This document shows, piece by piece, positions 45,940 through 56,805 of a stretch of 64,000 nt of DNA. Every line of letters begins with the position of its first letter. Position 1 is the stretch's first letter. Source of the stretch: Conoideocrella luteorostrata (lineage: Eukaryota > Ascomycota > Sordariomycetes > Hypocreales > Clavicipitaceae); the NCBI GenBank assembly GCA_032433595.1, contig JASWJB010000101.1, forward strand, positions 1 to 64,000, written 5' to 3'. The position numbers and the translations under genes were made by a program. The notes under the pieces are model-generated. The model had not been told where the DNA came from. It saw only the letters and a list, made by a program, of their open reading frames with translations, and made no database searches.

Positions 45940-48030
45940 CCCCATTACATGCATCAATCACTTCTCGTCCATCCTGGGATGCATCGTCATCGGAATGCAT
46001 CACGTCCAGGTCAGCCTCATCTGCTCTTCCAGTGGCAGCTTTCTACTGTGATGATAATCTAGCAGGCGCTTCGTCGCTGCCATCCTCGTCGTCGCTGTCG
46101 CTGTCAACCGTAGAATCCATGACCGATCTTACTTATTGGTTTGGTGGTGGTGGCGGCGACTGTCGGTCCGGTGCCGTTCTCAAGGCTCTTCTTATTCTTC
46201 TGCCCTGGCTTGCCGTCGTCTGCCTCGCCGATGCCCTTTACCACGTCATCAATGTCGTCCAACAACCCATGTCTGCCGGAGCTCCCCGACAGCTCGTCGT
46301 TGTCCGAAGGGTCGTCCCACGTGTTTGGCCTTTTGCTGGTGGCGGCGGCAGCAGCAGCACACTTGCTTCTTCCACCACCACGGCCAATGCCCGATGTCTC
46401 CAATGGTGCTGTTTTCAGCCGGCCGAGAGCAGCAAAATCGTCGTCCAAGAAGCTTGCGAAGCCGTCATCGCTCCCTCGTTCCGTCTTGACCCGCGGTTTC
46501 GCCGAGACATCATCGTGCACCTCCACAGCCTTTGGCCGGGATGATGCCTTCTTTCCGTGTGTGACATGGCCGCTGCCTTTGATGAATTTTTCTTCTTCTT
46601 TGCTGGCTCATGATAGTCGTCATCATCACGTCCGCCAAAGCTTTTCCCAGCTCCAATCTTCTTGGATTCCCGCGGTCCCATCCTTCTAATCATGGCCTGG
46701 TCTGGACTTCTGCATCTAGGTTCAGTTGCGTTTCCCATTCAGCAACAAACTCGTCCAGGACCCGGCACCACAAGTCCTTCTCGCTGAGGCTCTCCAGTGC
46801 CTCATGCTCCTCCTTCTTCTTCTTGATCTGCTCCTTCATCTTGTCGAGGTGCTCTTGGGTAAGAGACCAGATGGGCAACTGGATTTTGTTGTTGGAAGAC
46901 ACTTTACCCCCGTAGAGGAAGTCCTCTTTTATCAGACGGGGGATTCCCCGGAAATGTAAGAATGTATAATCAATGGTGCGGACATACCGAGAGAAGATAA
47001 TCATAATCCCGCGAGCCTCCCCCTCCCCATCCTCCTCCTCCTTCTCCTTCATCTTCGTAGTTGTCGTCATCATCGGATGCATCAGCATCTTCATCTTTCG
47101 GCTTGGATTTATCGTCGTTCTTTCCCATCGGAAACGGCTCGTACTGGCGGATTCGACCTCGGACGTCAAACGCGACGAGATAAGACGTAGGCAGTTGCTT
47201 GTTCAGTTTCGGCAGCCCTGACAGACTCTCTACATCAGGCTGCACTTTCACTTGCTTCTCGTCTAGCTGCAGCTCAAAGTGAACCGTCTTGTAGTCGTTG
47301 AATTCTTTTTAGTCCTTGATAAAGGCAGGGCCTATGGCACCACTGATGATGTCCTCAAGTCTCGCCTTCAAGTCATCGGTCCACGTGCGGATGGGCAGCT
47401 CCGTGACCAAAACGTCGTTCCGAGTCTCTAGATCCCACTTGATAATGCCATTGAACTTGTACCCGTCTGGTCCGGCAGGTTCCACCATGCCTTTCCAACC
47501 ACTAAACCCAGGCTACATCGGCTGGAACTCGGATTCACCTCCAGAGCAGCCGCCCTCTAGACGGCCCATCCGCCTCCTGAGGTTATTGACACTGTCCATG
47601 GGGTTAAAGTTTGGAATAGACGTGCTCCACCCGGTTCCGATGCCATCGGTGCCGTTTACGAGGATTGTCTGCTGCAGAGACGTCTCGCCATGGTGGTACG
47701 CCGTCTGCTCCGAGACATAGCCGGCCAGCTCGATCACCTTCTGATCCTTGGTCAAGTTCCGCTTGAAACTAGCATACAGAACCTTGCGCTGACCGGTTTT
47801 AGCCCATCAACCAAAGACAGAATAGACCGTATGTTGTCTGCCATGCTGAACAGGATGAGCTCCTTATTCACAAAATCAGCAAAGGTGATGGACTTACTTG
47901 TTGGCGTGATCGAGGTACGTGCCGGGAATAAAGTTGTCCAGCCATTCCTTTCTCGCATCAGCCTTCTTCTTGGAGAAGGCCAGGTCCAAGAGATGTGTCT
48001 CTTCTGTTTGCATGACAGTAAAGCAGACCA
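45940..48030 (-). pseudogene. TOP2: DNA topoisomerase II gene copy with internal deletions
   Basis: Minus-strand frames follow type IIA topoisomerase in order: LDLAFSKKKADARKEWLDNF (about 47990), SITFADFVNKELILFSMADN (about 47890), VIELAGYVSEQTAYHHGETS (about 47740), NGTDGIGTGWSTSIPNFNP (about 47650), ETRNDVLVTELPIRTWTDDL (about 47400), TVHFELQLDEKQ, SYLVAFDVRGRIR (about 47170), DYDYLLS, then after a likely 109-bp intron (46879-46987) LPIWSLTQEHLDKMKEQI and LSEKDLWCRVLDEFVAEWET, and an acidic/basic C-terminal tail (VKTERGSDDGFASFLDDDF). Lesions: a 4-bp duplication at about 47895, a one-base loss at about 47800, a TAG at 47513, a TAA at 47309, and two internal deletions. The first deletion, right after SLQQTI, removes the block with the catalytic tyrosine; the second fuses GRIR to QYEPFP. 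The ATPase domain is absent. Clearly non-functional. Confidence 0.92.
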
Positions 48031-48059
48031 TAAGGACTAGTGTCCCCGTCGGAAGACGT

Positions 48060-48545
48060 ACAGCGCTCCGAGAAGCATTAGATATCGTGAGTCAACTTGA
48101 CAAAGACGATGAAGAAGGATTAGATATTGCCAGTTAATCTAACGAGCTCGTTGAAAGGTCCAGGTTCAAATTTCGGAAGACATTCGCTACGAAGAGCATC
48201 AGACATGGTAAGTCAATCTGACGAGCTCGTTGAAAGGTCCAAGTCTCGGAAGACGTATAGGCTATAAGAAGTATTAGATATCGTAAGTTAATCTGGCTAC
48301 CTGGTTAAAAAGGCTCAAATCTCAGAAGATGTACAGGCGCTTCTGAAGCATTAGACATGGCAGCATCAGATAACGCAAGTTAGTCAATAAGCTCGTTGAA
48401 AGGTCTAAATGTCGGAAGACATACACTGCAGGAGCATCAGATCCATCAAATCTCGCAACTCAATCTGACGAGCTTGTTGAAAGGCTCAAATTTCGAAGGA
48501 CGTACAAGCATAAAATACCGCAAGTTGATCTGACGAGCTCGCTGA
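48060..48545 (+). repeat. Tandem array, about 60-65-bp units
   Basis: About eight units of AATCTGACGAGCTCGTTGAA, AGGTCCAAATGTCGGAAGAC, GTACAGG and AGCATCAGATATCGCAAGTT with changes. Related arrays at 5346-5510 (after a copia integrase relic) and 53110-53285 (inverted). It ends where an LTR begins. Confidence 0.8.
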
Positions 48546-48555
48546 AAAGTTTTAA

Positions 48556-48756
48556 TGTTGGAATAAATAGGAGAGGTTCAAATTGATTTGCATTGATGGG
48601 AAGAGCTGTGCTACTGTGATGATGGATGAAGAATTCCTCGTCTGACGGCCCTGTCCAACCCCCCCTATAAATACCCCTACAATCTTAGACACGCCTGTCT
48701 TAGGTTCTTGCCCTAGGCCAGAGGCTACATATCCTTTCTCTTTTTGGCCGTGTATC
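48556..48756 (+). mobile_element. LTR, family 3, interrupted by a family 2 LTR
   Basis: Starts TGTTGGAATAAATAGG and matches 53286-53450 (GCATTGATGGGAA, TGATGATGGA, TCGTCTGACG, CCCTGTCC, TATAAATACCC). It is followed without gap by the solo LTR at 48757, and its continuation is expected after 49072, so one element sits inside another. Confidence 0.65.
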
Positions 48757-49067
48757 TGTTGCAGTTTTGTGCCTTTACATAGATGTGAGGTAAAGGAGCA
48801 ATTTGCAACAGTGGAAATCGGCAGGAATAGATAGATTTGGTGAAGAGACTGAAGAGTGATAAATTCTGACAATGATGATTATGATGATCTCCTCTGAAGA
48901 GCACTTCAACCCTTCTATATAATCCTTCAGCAGCCGGAACATTGACTCGTGTTTTAGTGACCTCGGGCCTCTGTTCCGCTGCATTGTGCCACCTTCTCCC
49001 ATTATCGTACGATTCTAGCTAATACGAGGCATCGGTCACTGCCAAAGGTGCCACTCTAATCTCAACA
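48757..49067 (-). mobile_element. Solo LTR, family 2 (311 bp)
   Basis: Plus-strand ends TGTTGCAG...TAATCTCAACA, flanked by a perfect 5-bp duplication GTATC (48752-48756 and 49068-49072). The minus strand starts TGTTGAGATTAGAG. Close relative of 41139-41472. Confidence 0.92.
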
Positions 49068-49499
49068 GTATCCACATATCCACACACACACACATGTGTA
49101 ATCCAATACGTCGTCTTTGTCTCTATGAACTCGCGATGTACGGAGTAGTCACCATTCAATATTGGCTATGCATACCCTTGGAAAGATCCGTCATGTTCTC
49201 CATCGTGGCCGGTCTCAACAACCCCTTTCAAAATCAGATGATGCACTAGTCAAGCTCCCTGCTGCGACGTTCCCAGGTTCAACCGCACTTTTCTTTCGCC
49301 CTGAGCCTGGTGTCATTTTAAAGACACCTGCGAACATAGGCTAAGACCAAAAATTGTACTCAAAATGGCATCACCTACAGTTTGGGTGTCGCAAATGCAA
49401 TGTGGGAAACGCTACGGCTCCTGTGAGGTGAGGGGAGAGAATGTAGAAGTCAAGGCTTGTGAAAGGTCTTGTGGACGATATGGACGATATTTAAGTATT

Positions 49500-49703
49500 T
49501 GTGGGTTGCACAGGGTGTTGTGTAGCGGTATCGATACCGAGTGCGGTCAAACTGCAATATAGTTAATAATCTTCCATGTATCTCTAAGAAGAGGAAAACA
49601 AGTCAAGGTGAAAAAGTTCGATATTGCCGCGTAAACATGCCCTAAAGGTGACCACATGACCTGCCCTGTGATTCCTATTGTGCTTGACGGCAGGATTCCA
49701 ACA
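49500..49703 (-). mobile_element. Solo LTR, copia-type family 1 (204 bp)
   Basis: Minus strand TGTTGGAATCCTGCC to CTGTGCAACCCACA. Perfect target duplication GTATT (49495-49499 and 49704-49708). Confidence 0.95.
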
Positions 49704-49708
49704 GTATT

Positions 49709-50754
49709 ACTCCAGCCGGGCTCTGGAGCATGCTCACGATTGGTCAACAATCGCATTAGTAGCAATTACTAGGGGCAGCTAACAGCCACTAAGAGCAGCA
49801 GAAAGACGATATATAGATGGCATTAAACGAGAATGTGTGCGGATTTTAGAGGACAAGTGTTCTTTGAACCGCTGGTTTAAGATGCTATTGCATTATACTT
49901 TTATGCCAAAATGAGGCTGTTCCAAGCTGCCCTTTCTGCCGTTCTATCTATCTCTGTAATTTATTACGTGGACAATAAACGAAGGGACGGACTACTCAAG
50001 CAAGCTCGGTCGCCACCCTTTTCCTGTGCAGGTCCTCCGCTACATCTGACATTAAATAGATAGCTTTAGGTGAACGACTGCGGACTTGGTCTATTCTGAG
50101 AGTAGGTGGTGTGTTGGCTCGGCAAATTCAATGCCGGTGCGCTCTAGGACGGCCTAACGCTACTCCAACTTACAACCGTTCCTTTTCGGTGTCCCATTGT
50201 CCTCGACAGGCAATCTTTCGTTTCAACTACATCAGACTGCTACACTCTAGTGATCTTATTGAATTAATCGATGTAGCTATAATACACTATTCGCACATTT
50301 ACGAGATAATTTGCTAAAGCTAATATCGAAGATGAAATATATTCAAGTCCTTGTTGCAAAATGATAATAAGTGTAGTTTTGTTGAAAGGCAATGGGACAG
50401 AATGGAAGGGTCTAAATTTACTCATATTCATAATGTAGATGACGAAAATACATGTTATAATATCGGACTCTTCTGATTAGTTCTAAAATGCCTTATTTCA
50501 CACCCCTCACGACGTCTGCTTTGTCTCTTCTGTAACTTTCTAAGGCGTTCCAACTAGGCCATCTAATTTTCTCTCCGACCTCTCTGTTACCCAATACATG
50601 CATGTGCCGATTTATATATGCGCATTCTTCTAACCCTTGACCCTTCAGCATCTGCAAAGCAGTCACCAGGTTCCATCCCGCGCCATGATACGAGCGCCAT
50701 GGCAGAAACTCTCTAGAATACCTGAAGTAACATAGAGCGTTTTATTTTGCCACT
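49709..50754. other. Gene-less, AT-richer stretch
   Basis: No supported gene. From here to the window end base composition is lower in GC than in the left 40 kb. Confidence 0.45.
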
Positions 50755-51333
50755 TCAAAAGGTCAAACGATCAATAATCAGGGATGATCCATGGATTCTC
50801 TTAAGAAGACAAGTCAGCGCCGTATTAGAACGACCGGATGGCGAAACAAAAGAGACAGAACGATCCATGTTTAATTCAATCTTGGTGACTTTGCTTGCGT
50901 CTTCACCCTGAAGATTGTGCATCTTGAGACCATCGGCTAGTGCTGGCGGAGTTGGTTTATTGTTGATGAGTTCAGCGTTAAGGTTCGTTAAGGATTCAAA
51001 TGTTTGCTGGTATTCCGAGTTATGGAGCAGAGATGCATGCGTGTAGCATAGTGTTTGTTTATCCTCGGTAATAAAAATCACTTTCCACATGTCATTACTG
51101 AACGTAGAGGTCTGGAACCCGAAATATGCTCGGGATGATAATTCCAGTGATTTGAGCTTGTTATTCCATATATGTATGGTAGAATAATCATCAACACTCC
51201 GAAAAACTGTGACATTCGCAACGGGAATGTCCAAATTGTTTTGCACTTGTATAGTTGCTGTGTTGGCGTAACGAGACTCAGGCAATGCTAAAGCAATGCC
51301 TACAAGCATTACAGTGAGAAAAATAATTCTCAT
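50755..51333 (-). CDS. Small secreted protein, unknown family
   Basis: A 192-residue ORF from the methionine at 51333 (MRIIFLTVMLVGIALALPES), a textbook signal peptide with cleavage expected near residue 16-18. A second methionine seven codons upstream is in frame but would bury the signal. The mature part begins with TATIQVQNNLDIPVANVTVF, which has beta-strand character, and holds two cysteines (TLCYTH and LTCLLK) that could form one disulfide. N-glycosylation sites of the NxS/T type occur (NVT). No intron is needed. I do not recognise a named family. The size, secretion and repeat-rich surroundings suggest an effector-like or otherwise fast-evolving protein. Confidence 0.65.
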   Translation of the reverse strand: MRIIFLTVMLVGIALALPESRYANTATIQVQNNLDIPVANVTVFRSVDDYSTIHIWNNKLKSLELSSRAYFGFQTSTFSNDMWKVIFITEDKQTLCYTHASLLHNSEYQQTFESLTNLNAELINNKPTPPALADGLKMHNLQGEDASKVTKIELNMDRSVSFVSPSGRSNTALTCLLKRIHGSSLIIDRLTF

Positions 51334-52217
51334 CGTTAGAGTGTATCTAAACAAGGTTAAATTAAATAACGGTGGTAGAGTTATTCAAAACTTACAACGA
51401 GGTATAATGTCGAAATGTAAAAGAAATAATAAGCTTGAGATAAATAATAGATAATTAGAGGAAGTTTACTAGCAGTTGCTTATGTACTAAAAATCTCTGT
51501 GATGCTTAACAACAACCTGCTATAGAGTTTCCTACAAAATTTAGCGTATTCCACATTTCTAGAGAAAGCATGATTAAGATGGATAAAGACTCAATCTAAA
51601 TTTAATATAATAATGCGCTCCAAGAAGTATCAAACGACTATTTGTTTGGTATACATCCCACCACGAGTCATCTTATAAAGTTTTAAATCCTATAATAAAG
51701 AGAATGCTAAAGGTATACAAGGATAAGTCGCCTCTAAAATTAAGCCGGTATATATAATGCAAGTTGCTAGCGGCCGGTAGATTATTAAATTCCCCGCTAA
51801 TAATTAATTTTCTCCACCTAAGACCCATTATAGGTGTTATTCCACGTAAATCATGACGCTTGGCATCGCTACCGTACGGCAGTGGGAAAAGACTCGGCAT
51901 ATGTTCAGCCTAGCATGTGGTGCTTAGTGAGATCGTATCTAGTTTAGACTCTGAGTTGATCTTTAGCTCATGCTCACGAAAGCTTGATCTCATTGACCTT
52001 GCTTGACTATTTGTGGACCGATGAGCTTAGAAGAAGCAAAGAACTATCAATCTGTTCCCACCACCAAGTTTACTAATGTGCTTCCCAGCAAAATTTCATT
52101 TTTTTATCTGGCACGGTCAAGTCTAGTTCTCATCCCTTCCTTGCTTTAGCATGGAAACAATCACACCTCGGAACGCTACACTTGGTGCGCACCCGCCGCG
52201 CGTATCGGAGGAGCAGA
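51334..52217. other. Intergenic stretch
   Basis: AT-rich with no supported gene. It would contain the promoters of the divergent genes at 50755-51333 and 52218-52990. Confidence 0.4.
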
Positions 52218-52990
52218 ATGTCGGCAAGCGCACACAACTTTGACCTTTCCGCCATCTCCGTCGCTAGTAAGCTTCATTGTAGTCCCTTTCGACAGGCGGT
52301 ACCAACTAACTGCCTAGGGAAAGGTTCTTACAAGCTGTGACATCTTGGCAAGCTCTATACGCGAAATACATCCAAGTGCAAAACGCGTACCCGGATGTCA
52401 ATAGCCCGCCCTCTTTCCGTGCTTTATCGCTGCATCTGCGAAGGGAAATTCGATGCAGCAGTCCCTTGAAAGAAAGGATTCACGCACTATCATACTAACC
52501 AGCTGCTCAATCCAATCTGAAGTCTAGGCTACTTAAAGCGTGTGGAGTTGTCGCTGGTACCCCATGCGGACATTGCGCGCGAGGCCTTGGACGCCGGGAA
52601 GCATGCATTGTCAATGGTCCTCACTCCGCTGATGGCCCTATGCTTGGTTCATGTGCCGACTGTCTTTACGGTGGTCAAGGCAAGCGATGTTCTTTGAGAC
52701 AATCGTTGCCTCAAGCTATACTCAAGAACAACAAAGCTGCGACACTAGACGACGTCTTGAGTTGCACCTTTCCTGACCTAGCATCAGCCAAGCAGGCCAT
52801 CGGTGGTTATCTCCAACCCAACCGGTTTCAAATGACTCAACGCGCACCTCGCCGGAACTCTACAGGCGACTTCATTAGCAGACAATATTCTTGCGTGCGA
52901 TGCCGATCGCTGAAGTCTCCACCTCGGCAGCACGGTCAAAACCATCTCTGTCCTTGGAGGATTACGCTTAAGCGCAAAGATGACTTCTAG
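52218..52990 (+). CDS. Cysteine-rich fungal protein, three exons (putative zinc-binding)
   Basis: Proposed exons 52218-52266, 52335-52460 and 52503-52990 join in phase, giving about 220 residues. Intron 1 has GTAAGC and a CTAAC branch site. Intron 2 is only 42 bp with a weak GTCCCT donor but an ACTAACCAG end. The first two exons read MSASAHNFDLSAISVA then WQALYAKYIQVQNAYPD. Exon 3 carries TPCGHCARG...EACIV...LGSCADCLYGGQGKRCSLR, a C-x2-C...C...C-x2-C...C pattern seen in a widespread fungal family of unknown role in which a short basic Cys cluster resembles a metal-binding knuckle. A downstream CVRCRS adds two more cysteines. No signal peptide; nuclear location is plausible. Exon boundaries are the uncertain part. 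Confidence 0.5.
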
Positions 52991-53109
52991 GTTGTTGCTA
53001 GCTCCAGAGGAGAGCACAATCATCCTCCAATCGACCACTATAACCCCAGAGAGAAATGGAAGTGCCCTGCTAGTCAGTGCAAGAGACTAATGTTGATGAG
53101 TGGAAGGGA

Positions 53110-53285
53110 GACACATATTTGAGGTGCAGTGTACGTCTTCCGAGACCCGAACATTTTCATCGTCTTCGTCAGGTTGGCTTGCGATGTCTGATACTTCTTG
53201 CAGTGTACATCTCCCGAGATTTGAACCTTTTCATCGTCTTCGTTAACTGACTTGCGATATCTGATGGATCTGATTCTTCTTGCGG
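53110..53285 (-). repeat. Inverted copy of the 48060-48545 array
   Basis: Two to three units (minus strand: GAAGACGATGAAAAGGTTCA, TCTCGGGAGATGTACACTGC, AAGAAG) directly left of a family 3 LTR. Confidence 0.7.
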
Positions 53286-53450
53286 TGTTATTGGAATCAA
53301 TTGGAGAAGTTCACATTCTTATGCATTGATGGGAATATCCGTGTTACAGTGATTATGGAAGAGAAATCTGTCGTCTGACGACCCTGTCCGAAACTCCCTA
53401 TTTATACCCATACATCCCTTAGACGACCTTGTTATAGCTTCCTGCTCGTC
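53286..53450 (+). mobile_element. LTR, family 3
   Basis: TGTTATTGGAATCAATTGGA...GATGGGAATATC...CGTCTGACGACCCTGTCC...CTATTTATACCC. Same family and orientation as 48556. The right end is uncertain. Confidence 0.6.
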
Positions 53451-54740
53451 ATCATGTTCCATGAAAATATGTCAACATACCAAAAACTTCAGAGTAGAAA
53501 ACCCAATTATATGAAAAACCAATTCTGGGGTATTCCACAGTCTAATTACCTGAGCCAGCGGCCCGTTATTTATATACCCAAATATCATCCTAGACCACTT
53601 GAACCATTTTGTGCTGGTTGTCGATCTAGTTCGACAAGTCCTGCGACCCTTCCTTAAACATTCTTGCTATCCAATAAAAAGGGTGATCCCGATCAGGAGA
53701 ACATAGCCTAAATTCAGTATCTCGCTTTTTCGGGCTACCTAAAGAGGGAAAATGTGATTCTATTAGATTCAAATAGCACTCTATGATACGTTATTACTCA
53801 CCAGAATCTTCTCTATCGGTATGCTCTTTCCACGCGTCAGTATCCCTCCGCATGGGCAGATTTGTCCACGTATCCATAAGTAAACCATGCTGTTGTGATG
53901 TTATTGCCGACATGAAATATTGATATTAACCCCCTGGCTTAGCTGGATCTAGCCATGGATGGCAGTTATAAAAGTGCCAATAAGCAAGGATATTTTCGCA
54001 TCCTTCATGCAATTTTGTGACGTAAGTTTTGCTTAAATACTAATCCGAAAGGCTTAAAGTCAGTAACGAATAAAGCAGAACCCGCGTAACTACAGCACAA
54101 CATACACTTTCTCCTATACTCCTTGCATGTGAATAATAATAATAATCTGCAAGAAGCTGAGTCGCTTCATGCAAATAGTATAAACACAGAGATATATATT
54201 ACCTACCAGAAGGTATCTTGGTGGAGGAAAACATACGTCTCCAGATCTTGGAGGACTTCTTCGCTATATTTTAGGAGTAGTCTAGTATAAATAATGGTAT
54301 TAAGCTAGGCCATAACGGTGCGCGAGGTCTCTACTCAATCAAAGAGGGGATACGTCATATCATTGACTTCAGGCTTTATTCCAAGGGTTTCTATGCCGCA
54401 AATACGAAAAGACTCTTTGCTGAGTACTTATACAAGAGGTAACGGTAGGTTTAGGGGTTAAAGTGTTTAGGTTTGGGGATACTTACAACGGAGGAAGCAC
54501 AAGATAAACAGATACAGGTTCTCCAAGAACCTCTTTTAAGGATTGAAATCCTAGATAACATGTTAATAATAGCTCATGAAAAGCTAACGAGGCTCCTCGT
54601 TGGTCGCAGACCGTAAGCCAAAAATTGGCCATGTCAAACATCTGCCACACTAACAACCGCTTACCTCCAAGCTAAGAGAATATTCCATTGATGTAAGTAT
54701 TCCCTATTATTCCCTGCTGACCAGGCGTATGTTGCAGCAA
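53451..54740. other. Gene-less stretch
   Basis: No supported gene; AT-rich with decayed-looking sequence. Confidence 0.45.
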
Positions 54741-55191
54741 TGTAGGAATCTTGATATCTTACACCTATTTATAAGGCCTACGCGCTGCGCGCGCTAGAAC
54801 CTTACAACTATCCTTCCTCTTCTAGTAGCCCGTCCCGGGCTACAGCCGGTGTCCGCCACTACCAGAAAGGCCCGGAACCCCGTGACCTAGGATACACAAT
54901 AGATGCGAACCCCCGAGGCCCAGTTACCACGTGACCTACCTTATGAGCCTAGCGTAGGATGCTATCGTAGGCAGTCTACTCAATGCACTTTGTGCCGCGG
55001 GGCTAGACCTTGCTAAAACCCCTCACGCGCCCGGACTCGAACCCACGACTAGCAGAGCCAGAAGACCCTTGGTCGCTTGCATAATTGTAAGATAACAAGA
55101 AGACCAAAAAGATTAGTCAATGCAAGCGCATGCTTGAGCTCCTCCTTACACCTATTTATAAGGCCTGCGCGCTGCGCGCCAGAACCTTACA
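54741..55191 (-). mobile_element. TRIM-like element with short LTRs
   Basis: Minus strand: an LTR of about 106 bp (55191-55086) starts TGTAAGGTTCTGG, has TTATAAATAGG and ends TTATCTTACA. A shorter copy (54806-54741) starts TGTAAGGTTCTAG with the same TATA region and ends GATTCCTACA. The 280 bp between them have no ORF but include GTGGGTTCGAGTCCGGGCG, a tRNA T-arm/B-box-like sequence, about 40-65 bases after the LTR. Size and layout fit a terminal-repeat retrotransposon in miniature, moved by another element's proteins. Confidence 0.6.
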
Positions 55192-55424
55192 GGGAGGCAA
55201 TGTTCTGAGAGGGGATATGGTAGCTTTGGTGAGTACTGTATTTTAGAGAAACAGAATTCTTGTCATCATATGCGAATTGGCTTGCCCTTGTAATTGCCCT
55301 TCTTCCTGCCCGAAGCTGTTTGTATGTAGCCGTCGCCTGTCATAGTCTTCACCAGGCCTATTTGTGCTCGTGCCATGATAGTTAGGCTTGTTTGGCGTTA
55401 CTAGGCGGCTGCTGGCTTGGCTAC

Positions 55425-55629
55425 TGTAGGAAGCACAGGGGCTTCTCATGTCGACGTCAGAAGGTGAAGCAAAACAAGAAACAAAACAATTCAATTCATC
55501 TGATGTAGCCTTTAGAAAGAAGAAGAGAAAGAGGAATGCCCCCGAGCGCGCGGTATAAAAGAGGCGCTCTAGGGTGGCTACGTGACCCGCTCCGTGCTTC
55601 CTATTGTGCTTGACGGCAGGATTCCAACA
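55425..55629 (-). mobile_element. Solo LTR, copia-type family 1 (205 bp)
   Basis: Minus strand TGTTGGAATCCTGCC...CTTTTATACCGCGCGCTC...CCCTGTGCTTCCTACA. Flanks GCTAC (55420-55424) and GTTAC (55630-55634) differ at one base. It sits 10 bp beyond the stop codon of the M43 pseudogene. Confidence 0.9.
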
Positions 55630-55639
55630 GTTACCCCGA

Positions 55640-56805
55640 CTATGTAGCAGTTTTGGTCGAAACTTGCTTGCTTGCCGGGCGAGTTTTGCTAGACGGCTTC
55701 TGGCTTGGTTTCCCCGGCTTGGCGGTAGTTTTGGCCGAAATTCGCCCGCTTGTATGGCTAGCTTTACCTGTAGGGCGAGTTTTGTTTATATTGCCCGTTT
55801 TAATTGTGAGAATACTCGTTGCCGACGCGCTCGTAGAAGATAGACGAATCTCCCGCCACTTCTGGTGCATCAAACTAATTTGGTCTTTAGTGAACTTACT
55901 TTTGCATATGCTGAGGGACTATTGTTAGTATCTCCTGATTTCAAGCGTAGCACAATAGGGCATATTAGTGACGTACTCGGAGGTCAAGTTCATAAAGTCA
56001 TCGATAGGATCCGTGCCGGCTTGATTCGGACAGGAATCCTTTACTTTACAGCCTTTGTTCTTCGTGTGAACTGGCGTATCAGCAAGCCCGTCGCCGTCGG
56101 CAAGGCACTCATCCACCCATTCGCGACCATTCCATCCACTAAAGGAATATGTATGTAGTAATCCGAACCAATGGCCGACTTCGTGGACTGCTATTATGCC
56201 TTCAGTATAGCCTAAACCCGCAATACCACCGGGAACAGTTGCTGCCTGAAGAATACATCCATCCAATAAAAGTTCGTCTGGTTTGCTTAAGTCCTCTGGG
56301 AATGTAGACAGGCCGTACGTCTCAAATTTTTCGACGATATATAAGTTGGCTGATTTCTTATCGCCTTTGTGGAGGCTCTTTTTCATGGAATCGTAATCTA
56401 TCCCCTTCGCCCAGCCTGAATTGATTTTCCAATCGGAGCCTTTCAGATGGAATGCGATACCGGCTTGGGCATAGCTTGTATTGAGGACGGCTAGCTATTT
56501 CTCTATAGTGATATTCTGAAACCCAAAAATGTAAGTGGCTTCGCTGTTATATTATTTGTAGAGGTAAGTAACATACGCTAAGGTAGGCGGCGCTTGTCTC
56601 TGATTCTGCAACCATGTGCATGTACACATCCACGATAATTGACTCGTTGGCATCTGGGTGCAAATTCTTGAGAAGCTGTTGCAGGCTGTTCCGGAGCTTT
56701 TGCTCCGTAAAGTTCAACATCGATGTCATCAATGTTCTCTATGTCACTTGTCGCTGCTATTACCACAGGAGTAAGGCTAACACACAATATCTTCAGTAGA
56801 CGCAT
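55640..56805 (-). pseudogene. Secreted M43 (pappalysin-like) metalloprotease, broken
   Basis: Three exons: 56805-56577, 56515-55977 and 55910-55640, with introns of 61 and 66 bp (GTATGT...TTTCAG; GTACGT with GATACTAAC branch). Exon 1 starts with a signal peptide (MRLLKILCVSLTPVVIAATS) and later reads IIVDVYMHMVAES in another frame, so a one-base indel lies between about 56690 and 56640. Exon 2 opens NITIEK then TAG (56497-56495), where the family has a sense codon (a C-to-T change would explain it), and continues LAVLNTSYAQAGIAF, LKGSDW, DGCILQAATVPGG and the zinc site HEVGHWFGLLHTY, then DTPVHT and DPIDDFMNLTS near the Met-turn. Exon 3 ends the domain (QISLMHQKW) and adds a Lys/Ser/Thr-rich tail of about 60 residues. 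Family members are secreted proteases. The catalytic residues are intact, so decay is recent. Confidence 0.88.

Noticed and set aside
55010..55090. Possible tRNA gene on the minus strand
   Set aside because: Only a T-arm/B-box-like part is present; no A box, anticodon arm or acceptor pairing could be built. I treat it as part of the TRIM-like element.
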